Positions 20,876-30,129 of a stretch of 64,000 nucleotides of DNA are shown here, one piece after another (position 1 is the first letter of the stretch; the number at the start of each line of letters is the position of its first letter). The DNA comes from Capronia americana (Eukaryota > Ascomycota > Eurotiomycetes > Chaetothyriales > Herpotrichiellaceae). The notes under the pieces were generated by a model. The model saw nothing but the letters and a program-made list of their open reading frames with translations. It was not told the DNA's origin and made no database searches. A program made the position numbers and the translations under genes. The stretch spans positions 1,116,001 through 1,180,000 of the forward strand of contig JADWQD010000003.1 of assembly GCA_016110215.1 (NCBI GenBank), written 5' to 3'.

Positions 20876-22051
20876 CTTGTGCGGAATTTGCGCGGTGCGT
20901 TGCGACAGAGCAGAACAAAGAAATGAAACGATATTAATGGGGGCAAGACGGTCTTTGGAATCGAAAGACGAGGATAGAGGAAGAAATTGTGAGTGAGTCG
21001 AATGACCGGCTGGCAGCTATGGCGGTCGGTGGTTTATCGTCGAGAATAAGGAATTTGTCAAGGTACGCGAAGCGGATTTTGACCATGTTGGCTGCCGCGC
21101 ATTTATTTTGGTGCGACCTTCAGGAACTGCCTCACCCTTTACCGCGCCCCGTGGGTGAAGTGAAGAGCGCCGGCAAGCAGCAGTTGAAATGAAGTTTGTG
21201 CGCTTCCACGTCCTGCCAAGCGTTTCGTGATGGGAGCTGGGTTCAATGCACGAGGCTGGTTGCGATGAGGTGAGGTTGAAAGATGATTGCCTGATCCTGG
21301 CTGTCGGAGCAAGCTGTTGTCTGCACATTGTTGTCGCGACGTGTTGGGAATCTTTCACTAGCCAAGCTGTGTCTTTCATCTTTGAACAAGGTGTCTTGGT
21401 ACCTGGTGTTGTGTGCAGATTCTTTGCAGGCGCCTTGTTATTAGTAACGGACCATAGTACTATCGTGGCTTCGGAATTGTAAAAGACATCTAGATACCCG
21501 GTGCGGTTTCGTCGTCAACCAGACAGTCATTGTTAGTTAATATATATACCTTTAACTTCTCCACAGTCGTGACCGCCGCGGCTATCAGTCGTAACCGACT
21601 CAGATATCAAAAGGTTGAGCCTATCCATGTCTTTCAACTGCCAGACTGGTTGACTGGTTGACTGGTCCACGTGCCTGTGCCTGTGCCTGCGTGCGCGCCC
21701 TGTGCCCAGTGCCAGAGGGCGATGTCACTCTTAGTGTTCCTGTTACTGTTACACCGAAAGACGGCTACATGCCGAAGACCAAGAAATGGCGAGAACACAA
21801 AGTACCACCGTCCCTCCCAAGGCAGCGCGAGAGAACCCGAAGGGAATAGAGATACATGTAGCGAAAATGACGCCCGTCAAAGTGAAACACGAGTATCGAG
21901 TAACTCCGTAGGGTACATGCGTGATTGAGGCAGGCTTGCTTGCCAATTTCGAGACGGAGAGCGCGACCACCCCCTCCCCTCCTGCACCACACCAGCAAAC
22001 CAGCTCGGGGAGTATGTATGATCTACGGGGCATGTATCGATAAGAAAGGAC

Positions 22052-22082
22052 GGATGGATGGATAGATGGATGGATGGATGGC
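22052..22082. repeat. (GATG)n microsatellite
   Basis: About seven GATG/GATA units in a row with one interruption. Confidence 0.9.
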
Positions 22083-23686
22083 GAATATTGACCTCGACCT
22101 CACCGTAGCGAAGGTGACGGCACAATTCGAAATTGTCTCCAGCGATGAAACTAGGAAAGAATCTGTCCTTGATCCGCCGCCGTGCAGCACGGCCGAACCC
22201 AAAAATGTGAGTTGTTGCGTTCCATAAATGCTCTCTTGCGGGGTATGCTTTTGCGAGCAAGCTCTGCAAGGGAGAGCTGTTGGAGGTGGTCCGAGCCGTT
22301 GAGTCTGCCGAGTCTAAGCGTCATGAGAATTTGCGCGATTGCGACGGGAGCCGACATCATCATCATCATCCTGGCTGGCCTGCTTGAGAGATCACCCGAC
22401 AATCCTAAACCCGACCCCGACCCCGTCACCGAGGTCTACAATACCTACATAGAAGGGATCCGACTCTGCTGCCGGTGTCGATACGTCCAGGCGAGATTCT
22501 GAAAACCCGGCCCTTTATCTCGCTCCATTGTCACGAGGGGATCAACGGGCGTACGACAACAAGGTAATTATATGTCGTGCTTAGCAATCCCGTCTGTCTG
22601 GACGATGGTCAGCTGAAGCATGGATATTCAATATGGTCTTGGATCTGTTCGGAGATATAATTATTGGCTGAGTGCACGGTTGAGGGGCCTGAGGGGGGTG
22701 TGGGGTGGAGAAATTGAAAAAGGGTTGTCCATAAGGCTGTGTGGGAAAGGGGCTATGAAGGCTTAGGGCAATTCCACAACGGCATCTCCGCTGTTAGACC
22801 ACACTCGAGGCGGCGAGAGGTCTGATCGCGCGGAGAATTCGCACATTTTTCTGCTTTCAGAACCTCCAACATCCAAGAGGAAACGCTCATGGATCCCAAA
22901 GACAGGACGTGGAACGAGAAGCGCGAGGCACTGAAATGCCTCGAGCTGAGGTACCGGAAATTTCGCCCGGCATTCGAACCTCGATAAACATATTCCTGAT
23001 GCGCGGACTTTTCTGTGCTATTATTCGCCCAGCGACATGCGACTCTTCACGCCAATCGTCCTCACCGCTTTCCATCTACATGGCGGTAGTGTACGGATTC
23101 TGTTAATTTCTTGGTCACTACCTTTACGCTTATCTTCGAAGAGAACTATCCTTTCAGCCAAGGCTCCGTCGGTTGTCCTTCCTAGAATTTGTTCGCGGCT
23201 AGTTTGGGATCTTCATGCCTATCTAAACATATCACATCGATGCCTTCAGGTACATGCTGCCTCTGCGCTTGCGGCGAATACCGACAGCTGCCGAGCTACC
23301 GAAGAACAATTCCTTGTTATTATCACCCAGCAGTCATGCAACCATGTTGCCTCTAGAGTCCCTGGGCACAGCGTCCCTCCTGGTGCTACCTACACCAGCA
23401 GGAAGATTTCTCGGCGACTGACGACCGCATGCTATGCACTCACTTTCGCATGCTTTTGGCCCCGCCAGGAGACATGTGAATGCGGGGGCCAAACCAGGTC
23501 TCTTTGGGGATCGTTCCACATCTTCGTCGCTCAGATACGATAGAGCAGTCCTGTGAATTGAACGCTATCTTCGTATTCATGCACGAAGATGATAAGACAT
23601 TGCTGCCAAGTTGCGCTAGTCTTTCATTCTGCCTTGGCCGGCTTCAAGCCATGCGTATTGACATCAGGCTGAAATCTCAGCCTTAT

Positions 23687-23706
23687 CACCAGTACAGGTA
23701 CTGGTG
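23687..23706. repeat. Perfect 9-bp inverted repeat, 2-bp spacer
   Basis: CACCAGTAC and GTACTGGTG flank AG. It lies about 45 bp downstream of the stop codon of the minus-strand GPI protein gene, so it could form a hairpin in that 3'-UTR or be a protein-binding palindrome. Confidence 0.7.
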
Positions 23707-23750
23707 GTGAGAGGAGCTTTCCTTAAGACGACTTCGATAGATCACAAGCC

Positions 23751-24710
23751 TCACAACAGCAAGAAGAAAAGCACTAGCGCGACAGACCACGTATACCATC
23801 CAGTTCGCGACGAAGGGGCTCCGCTTCCCTGTGTCGTCGCCACCGACACGGTCGTCACCAAAGTCGCGGGGTTCGACTGTGGCGTCGCACTCGAAGTAGT
23901 AATTGGCGGTTCTGTCGTGATCAAGCCCGGACTCGACGCATCACCGCCGGCTGCGGTTCTCACATCCCCTACGGATGCGCACGGCGTCCTCGTCAACTCA
24001 TCGCCTCCAATGGAGGAATAGAAGGCCGGGCTCGTGGAGGCGTAAAAGTCCAGACAACCGCTCCAATACCCATCGTACACGCTCGGTGCGTACGTGCCGC
24101 TGGTGTAGCATAGACAGCTTGCCTCGTCAGTGAAAGGCAGCATCGTGAACGACGTGGTGGCGAACTGGCACGAAGCGAGTATAATGTTGAATGACACGCA
24201 GGCCCCCGAAGTGGGCGGCTTGGTCGGTGTCGGCGATGAGATGGTCGCTTGGGCCGTGGTAGGCGACCCTGGAGTCGACGACTCCGCGGTGCCGGTCCCA
24301 GTGGTCGCCCCCGTCTCAGCGACAACGTCGCCGATCGACTGGCAGAGGTCTGTCGGTAATGCGTCACCTCCGACGGAGGTGTAAAGCGAGGGGCTGGCCG
24401 TCGAGAGGTACGACAGGCACGTTTCGAATGCCATATCGTACACCGTCGGCTGCCACACGCTGCTCGAGTAGCAGAGACAGCTAGCTTCGACAGACAACGG
24501 GAGGCTCTCGAAGTTTGACGTTGAAGCCGTGCAGACGTCGACGATGCTGAGCCAGGAGTCGCAGGATGTGACCCCCGTATCGACCTGCCGCTTTAGAACG
24601 GGGAGAGGATCATGTGCCCTTTGCGCCTGGCTGACACGAATCATCGTGCAGAAAACGGCCAGTAGGCTGAGTGGCGGGTCGAACGTTCTTGAACTGTACA
24701 TGAGAATCAT
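23751..24710 (-). CDS. Secreted GPI-type protein with two tandem six-cysteine domains, 319 aa
   Basis: Single exon. A hydrophobic N-terminus (about residues 10-28) acts as a signal peptide, and a Lys-Arg pair at 40-41 could be a Kex2 site. Two similar domains follow, at about 48-130 and 170-250. Each has the order C...C...CLC...C...C with shared strings EASCLCY, PSxYxS and VGGDxL/IGGDEL. They are separated by a Thr/Ser/Pro linker. A second Ser/Thr-rich stalk leads to a hydrophobic C-terminus (WSVALVLFFLLL), as expected for GPI anchoring. The start could instead be M4 at 24701. This is a wall or surface protein of a fungal six-cysteine type I cannot name; it differs in spacing from CFEM. It is divergent from the gene at 25194. 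Confidence 0.78.
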   Translation of the reverse strand: MILMYSSRTFDPPLSLLAVFCTMIRVSQAQRAHDPLPVLKRQVDTGVTSCDSWLSIVDVCTASTSNFESLPLSVEASCLCYSSSVWQPTVYDMAFETCLSYLSTASPSLYTSVGGDALPTDLCQSIGDVVAETGATTGTGTAESSTPGSPTTAQATISSPTPTKPPTSGACVSFNIILASCQFATTSFTMLPFTDEASCLCYTSGTYAPSVYDGYWSGCLDFYASTSPAFYSSIGGDELTRTPCASVGDVRTAAGGDASSPGLITTEPPITTSSATPQSNPATLVTTVSVATTQGSGAPSSRTGWYTWSVALVLFFLLL

Positions 24711-25193
24711 GGAGAGAAAGGAATAGGCAAGTCACACAACTCAAGATCTCGGAGGGCGAGATACGTCCTGCAAATAGACTCGCTGGAGGAGGAGGACGAT
24801 TCACAATAACCATGGGGTGTAAAACAAGCGACAATACCTTTTCATAAGTCCTTTGAGATGGTGTTGAGGGGCGAACACGAAGAGAAGAGTTGTCTCGATT
24901 ACCAACACGAGGCGCCGACTCCATCAGCGAATTGCTTTGCCAACATTTCTCGTATCCGTAAACGCACCTTCTGTCCAGGCTGGGCCATCTTCACCTCCAG
25001 CAACAGGTGGCGTCCATACACATTCCCAGGGCACGTCGTATCGGTTGCGCTCTGCACCGCGACACATGACTTCTCGCATCCCCCGTATTTGGGAGAATGC
25101 ATAAATTAGCGATCGAAGCACGTAGCATCCTTCCTGCCGTGGGAGATGATATGAAGCCTCATCCGAGCCCCGTCGCCGCCAACCTGCTCAACC
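24711..25193. promoter_or_regulatory. Divergent promoter region
   Basis: This 483-bp gap separates divergent starts at 24710 and 25194. No specific regulatory site is recognised. Confidence 0.5.
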
Positions 25194-27381
25194 ATGCCCT
25201 CGGTGCCCGTCCACGTGGGATACTGGAGAGATTACACCCAGAATTCCGCTCTAGGGAAGACGGTGACGCTCGACGCGCGATCGAGCAGCTACCTGATCGC
25301 AGCCTTGTCGACTTTCATCGGCATCGTCGGCACCGCCACATGGGTGACCACCGCGTTCATCGTCCATCAGCTGCAAGCCCGCGGCGGGCGTGACGACGGC
25401 GTATATTTCCAACATCAGATCATATACCGCAACCAAGGCACACCGCTGGGGGCCCTGTTCGACGTGTGGGGCGTGGGCTGGAGCTGGCGGGCCAAGACCG
25501 AGTCTGGCAAGCGGTACCGGCGTGTCCGCCGCCTGAAAGCCCGGACGTTCTGGCGCTCAGTGCCGCCGCTGCTGGTGTTTGTGGGATTCACGGCCGCGGG
25601 AATCTTTGTCGGCGAGATCGCAGCCCCGGGCTACGTCAGCAACAACGTCCTCGTCCAGCATGGACGGTGCGGGTACTGGGCGTTCGAGACGGAGTCTCAA
25701 AACGGCCTGTTCGCCGAATCGTACAAGTCGGTCAACGACACGCTCGCGGCCCGCCAGTATGCACGGAGCTGCTACGCCGCGGGGAACGACACGCTGCAAG
25801 ACTGCGGGTTGTATCCTGTCCGGCGCGTCGCGTACAACGCCTCCATGGTGGGGTGTCCGTTCCTCGACGATCCGAACGGCGACACGCTGTGTCTGCCCGC
25901 CGGCAACCAGGCACTGCAGATGGACACGGGCTACATGGACACAAGCCAGACGTTCGGGATCAATACAGCGCTGGCGAACCGCATCCTGCTCCGGAGGGTC
26001 GTGACGTGCGCGCCCATCCGGACGGACGCCTACTTGGACACCAGCTCGACCGATCCCTCCGGGTACACGTACTGGCAGTTCAACATGGGGCCCATCCGAA
26101 ACGCCACCACCTACACGTATCTCTACAACACGCATACTGTGTCGGATCTGGTCTCGTACAGTGTACTGTGAGTATTGCGTTGCTACCTAAAAGATCTCGT
26201 GCCCGCCCCTCTTGTTCCAGAGCTACTTAATTGCCGGCCTCTAATCGATGTATTCCATAACCAGCCCCGTGATCGCATTCGACGGGAACCAAGCATGGGA
26301 GCCCGTCATGGCGCTGAACATCCCCAACGCCGACATCAGCGCCTTCTTCCTCGCCCAAAACACCGTCTCCTACAGCAGTCCCGTCCAGGACATCTGGTTC
26401 GCGGCGACCAATTTCTCCGACGGCTCCGGGCTGGGCATCTCGCTGGGGACGTACGGGCCTGACAAGCGCGTCACAGTCATGGCCTGTACGGAACAATACC
26501 AGATCTGCAACCCGACGTCGTCGCCGCATACGTGCTCCATCCTCGGCAGTCTCATGGACGTGGACCTCAGCACCAGCCTCCTGGGACTGAACCCACACCA
26601 GCTGGCCACCGCCCAGCGCCTGATCCGCGTGCTGCAATGGACGACGAGCTTCCAAATCGCATTCGACCTCGGAGCCAAGGCGCTGCTGGCCACCGACCTC
26701 GTCCGCGTCATCCTCTCCCCCGGACTGCCCGACCAGCAATGGAAGCTCGAAGCGACGGGCTGGTTCGAGGCCGGGAACGCAAAACTCCAAGACTACGTCG
26801 TCCAGTTTGCCGTCAATGCCGCAGACCTGGGGCCGTACGGGTTCGTGATCGCGCCGAACCCGCAAGGGGATCCGACCCAGAAAGCGCTCTCCCAAGCGTG
26901 TTCGAACCAGCGCGTCCGAAACACGGGCCAGTTCCGCTCCTTCTCGTTCGTGGGCCTGATGATCGTCGTGTGTCTGGGCTCCGCGCTGCTCGTCCTCTCC
27001 TGGACTCTGGAGTACATCGTGGGCAAGGTCCGCGGGTGTCGAACGTCCCGGAAACACGACGACCGCGAGGTCGGCCGCATCGCTGACCACAAGCTGCAAC
27101 TACACCGTATGGCGCTCGTGGGCGCGGGATACCACGACATCTGGGAGCGGACGTTGGAGAGCGTCCCCGTCACGAGAGCCGACATTGACCTTCCGGCCGC
27201 GAGTCGAGTAGATGACACCAAGGATGCGGATTACCGGTATAGTCCTGCTGGAATTGAGGCCCTCTCTCCGGCAGCCAAGCCTGTGGAAGTAGAAGCGGAA
27301 GTGCAAGTGCCGAAGGCTCCTGCTGCACCGGAGACGCCTGCCGTGGCTGAAACGAACGGGCAACCTGCCAGAGAGCCGTAG
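25194..27381 (+). CDS. Membrane protein with large ectodomain, unknown function, 696 aa
   Basis: Two exons (25194-26167 and 26265-27381) with a 97-bp intron. Hydrophobic helices lie at about residues 31-58, 124-146 and near 590-615; the long segment between the second and third is rich in Cys and N-glycosylation sequons (for example NDT, NAS, NAT), so it is probably extracellular. The C-terminal about 90 residues are cytosolic and Pro/Ala/Glu-rich. The layout matches a family of uncharacterised membrane proteins in moulds. No enzymatic or transport motif is visible. The start codon (ACCATGCC) has a good context. The alternative intron acceptor at 26219 would run into a stop, so the CCAG at 26264 is used. 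Confidence 0.75.
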
Positions 27382-27903
27382 ACTTTCGTCGAGATTGTCT
27401 CTCTCAATACTGATAGCGTCAATTCCCAAGAAGGGTCAGAAAAAGGTAGTTACATTAGGAGGGTGCTTGTCACTGTCACTGTCACTGTCAGCCTGCATCT
27501 TAGCATTTCCGACGGAGCAGCTTCCCTGTGACTTCTCCCGGAGTAGGCAGCCAGCACATGAACAAACAGTGTAAGTAGGTAATCAACACTTCGGATGGTG
27601 TCATTGGAGGAATGGTCTAATCTACAGTAGGAGATTCACCGGGTAGATACGGAATACTCCCTGTCCCTCCCTACGCTTGCAGTACTTATGGGCGGTCATT
27701 GTAATGTGATGTAGCCCCTCCGTCGATCTGAAAAAATGAAAATTTCCACAGCCTAAACGCCGTAGAAGATTGGGGGGTATATAACGCAAAATGGTATGTG
27801 ATGAAAATTCCCGGACGAGACCTTCGTTCTGACATTCGCTCTGACCTTCCCATTCACCTTGACTCACCCCACTTCCCGAACCAACATCTCACAGACGTCG
27901 GTA
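27382..27903. other. Convergent intergenic region
   Basis: No gene is seen. A short tandem CACTGT array of about four units lies near 27467-27490. Confidence 0.5.
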
Positions 27904-30129
27904 TCATTGATTCCGCGGCCAATTCCTATAGAACTGATTCTCAGCTTCGTGTTGATATGCTGATGCGTCCATCCCATAGAATCCCATGAAAGGATCGCCA
28001 TTGTTGTCCAGTCCACTTACTGCTGCAGTATATCCGGGTGGTTGCAAGCTGTTGGTGGTGCCGCTGTCGCTCAGTGGAGTGTAACCTGTCGAATTGCTCG
28101 AACTGGTCGGCACAGTCGCAATTCTTCTTGAAGAACCAGGGGCCGAAGCGGAGTATCGATAGTCCCGTTGCGGCGGACGTAGCGTCTGCGACTGTTGATA
28201 ATGAGTGTTCTGCCTCAATTGCACCTGTCGGCGTGTCCTCGGGTCCGTGGTGTGATCTACTACCGTGTCTACGTCTTCTATGAACTCTGTTAGACGTTGT
28301 GATCCGGTCGCAAAGGCATTCTGCCCGACGATGGCTGGGTTAAAGGGTGCTTGGCCTGGGACCGTCAATGCCTGGGGGCTCGTATCTGGTCCGCCGAATG
28401 GTGTCCCCAGAGTAGCGTTCATCCCGCTGAGCCCACTTGTCGTTCGCTGCATGGGCAGGGCGGGCCATGTGGAAAACTGGAGGTCTTGTATGTCCTGGTT
28501 ATCTGCGGGCACGGTGGGAGTGGGCGTAATGTCTGCTTGATGGCCGCCAGGGACTTGGGAGATGTGATCCATTCGAGCACGCAGCCTCGCAAAGTCTCCC
28601 TCAAATGCCCGCTGAGACTGCAACAGTTCGGCTTGCTCTATTTCCGTAGCACGCGCCCTTGCAGCGTCAGCCCGAGCAGTCGTGAGGCTGTCCCGCCGCT
28701 CCCTCCTCGCCAACAGCTCCCGATATTCGACGACTAGCCCGAGAGATTCCGCAGTTGAGCTTCCGCCACGTGCGAAACTGGCCGTGGCGCTCCTGAGGAA
28801 CCGATCGATTGTTTCGTCCGGGTTTGTGCCTCCCCAGTACGGCCGGTCCATCTCATCATCCTCCCGGCCATTATTGAAAATGATGTAGTATCTTTTCCAG
28901 CGGTCTTTGGGAAGATATTTACCACGAGACAAGGCTCTGATTTGTCTCCCCTTGTCACTGTCTGTCCCAGCATCGGTCAGTGCATGCCGTGTCACAGCTG
29001 CTATGGAGGAGTTGTGCCACTCTCTGCACCTTCTCCTGTCGTCTCCACCGGGATTGGCGGCGTGCATGGGACACCGAAAACACAGCCCCTCAGCTGGCTT
29101 GTTTCCACTTGACCCGGGATGCGAGTTCCCATTGGGAGCTTCCCGCTCGCCGCCAGACTCGCCTCCGTCGTCGGAGTGATCTACCGGCTCCTGTTGACCA
29201 TCATTTGTGTTTCTGTTTGGCGCAGGTGCCGCCGCGCGAGACGGTGGGCGTTCGTCATCACGCTTCCTCTTGCCAGCTTCACCTGCAGGGCGTCCGGTCC
29301 CAGCCGGCTTGGTATTGGAAGGAGGTCTCTGCTTCGTACGCTTGGATTCTTTTGAAGCTATGCCAGGTGGTTGCGCGCACGGAGACTTGATGTCAGGCTG
29401 GGCTTGCACATGTTGCTCGTATCGCCCATGTCGAGTGGCATTGGCATTCGCAAGGTTCACCGGAGCAAGCTTCTGTTGTCGCTCGCATTCTGAGGACGAC
29501 GGGTGGATTTGTTCGTCGCGGTCTCTGGTGGATTTGGAGTTCTGACCAGGTAACTGAGAAGCAATGTGCTGCGTTGCTTGCGGAGCTTCAGCTCCTAATG
29601 CACGATTTTCTGCGGGCGTTACCACTGACGCCGGTGGCTTGAGCGGGGTCGGTAGTCGAGGGCGATAAGGAAGCGGCTGAGAGGGGTGGGTCTTGGGGCC
29701 AGGTATATCACCGAGAACGGTTTCGGCATTTCTGTTCTGGTGTTTGCCTGCTGGGTTCGAGATGGGCTCTTGCTTTTCTGATTCCTGGTCTTCATTGGAA
29801 TCAGAAAGACTCCGTTGACTGAGGTAACACCCTTCAGAGAGAACCACAGGAGGAGGTAGACAGGTGGTGTTCCTCATGGGCGTCCCAGGCGGGGAAGTGA
29901 TTGGAAAATGCGGGATCGAGAATCCTTTCACACCTGGCACGCCCTTGTCCTCATCCTTGCCAGGTGATTGACAAAGCTGAGATAAGTGCGGTTGTATGCT
30001 CAGCCGCAAGCAGATGTCGAAACGCATTTGCGTAACTGGAAGCACAATGGCGATAAGGCGGACCTCCCCTGGCAGAATTCCTTGCTCGTCTCTCGGGCCG
30101 AAGTATGCGAGCGTTAAAAGGGCTGCCAT
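27904..30129 (-). CDS. Ser/Pro-rich probable nuclear protein with degenerate zinc-finger motif, 741 aa
   Basis: Long single-exon frame. Residues about 100-345 are low-complexity, rich in Pro, Ser, Gln and charged residues, with a basic nuclear-localisation-like run GKRKRDDER (about 286-294). A compact Cys/His region, C350, C353, C368, H372 and H382 (CFRCPMHAANP...CREWHN...VTRHAL), resembles the irregular zinc-finger found in many fungal proteins that start FACPFxKxxP. An Arg/Ala/Glu-rich segment near 470-535 may form a coiled coil. The C-terminus is Gln/Ser/Pro-rich. It looks like a lineage-specific nuclear regulator, but no DNA-binding role is shown. The N-terminal start (MAALLTLAYF) is uncertain; M36 is an alternative, or an unseen 5' exon may exist. 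Confidence 0.65.
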   Translation of the reverse strand: MAALLTLAYFGPRDEQGILPGEVRLIAIVLPVTQMRFDICLRLSIQPHLSQLCQSPGKDEDKGVPGVKGFSIPHFPITSPPGTPMRNTTCLPPPVVLSEGCYLSQRSLSDSNEDQESEKQEPISNPAGKHQNRNAETVLGDIPGPKTHPSQPLPYRPRLPTPLKPPASVVTPAENRALGAEAPQATQHIASQLPGQNSKSTRDRDEQIHPSSSECERQQKLAPVNLANANATRHGRYEQHVQAQPDIKSPCAQPPGIASKESKRTKQRPPSNTKPAGTGRPAGEAGKRKRDDERPPSRAAAPAPNRNTNDGQQEPVDHSDDGGESGGEREAPNGNSHPGSSGNKPAEGLCFRCPMHAANPGGDDRRRCREWHNSSIAAVTRHALTDAGTDSDKGRQIRALSRGKYLPKDRWKRYYIIFNNGREDDEMDRPYWGGTNPDETIDRFLRSATASFARGGSSTAESLGLVVEYRELLARRERRDSLTTARADAARARATEIEQAELLQSQRAFEGDFARLRARMDHISQVPGGHQADITPTPTVPADNQDIQDLQFSTWPALPMQRTTSGLSGMNATLGTPFGGPDTSPQALTVPGQAPFNPAIVGQNAFATGSQRLTEFIEDVDTVVDHTTDPRTRRQVQLRQNTHYQQSQTLRPPQRDYRYSASAPGSSRRIATVPTSSSNSTGYTPLSDSGTTNSLQPPGYTAAVSGLDNNGDPFMGFYGMDASAYQHEAENQFYRNWPRNQ

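Larger units (their letters stand above)
20876..23750. other. 2.9 kb gene-poor region
   Basis: No gene is supported. It contains a (GATG)n microsatellite (about 22052-22082), a GTGCCT repeat near 21670, short tandem ACTGGTTG units (21647-21668), and a 32-codon frame at 22890-22988 (MDPKDRTWNEKR) with coding-like wording but no known family. Upstream of 20875 it presumably includes that gene's promoter. Confidence 0.4.

Noticed and set aside
20876..23750. Transposon or terminal inverted repeats in the gene-poor region
   Set aside because: No long terminal repeats, transposase-like frame or target-site duplication was found by eye.
25466..26230. 254-codon + frame inside the 25194 gene
   Set aside because: Arg/Ala/Pro-rich shadow in another frame of the membrane protein's first exon.
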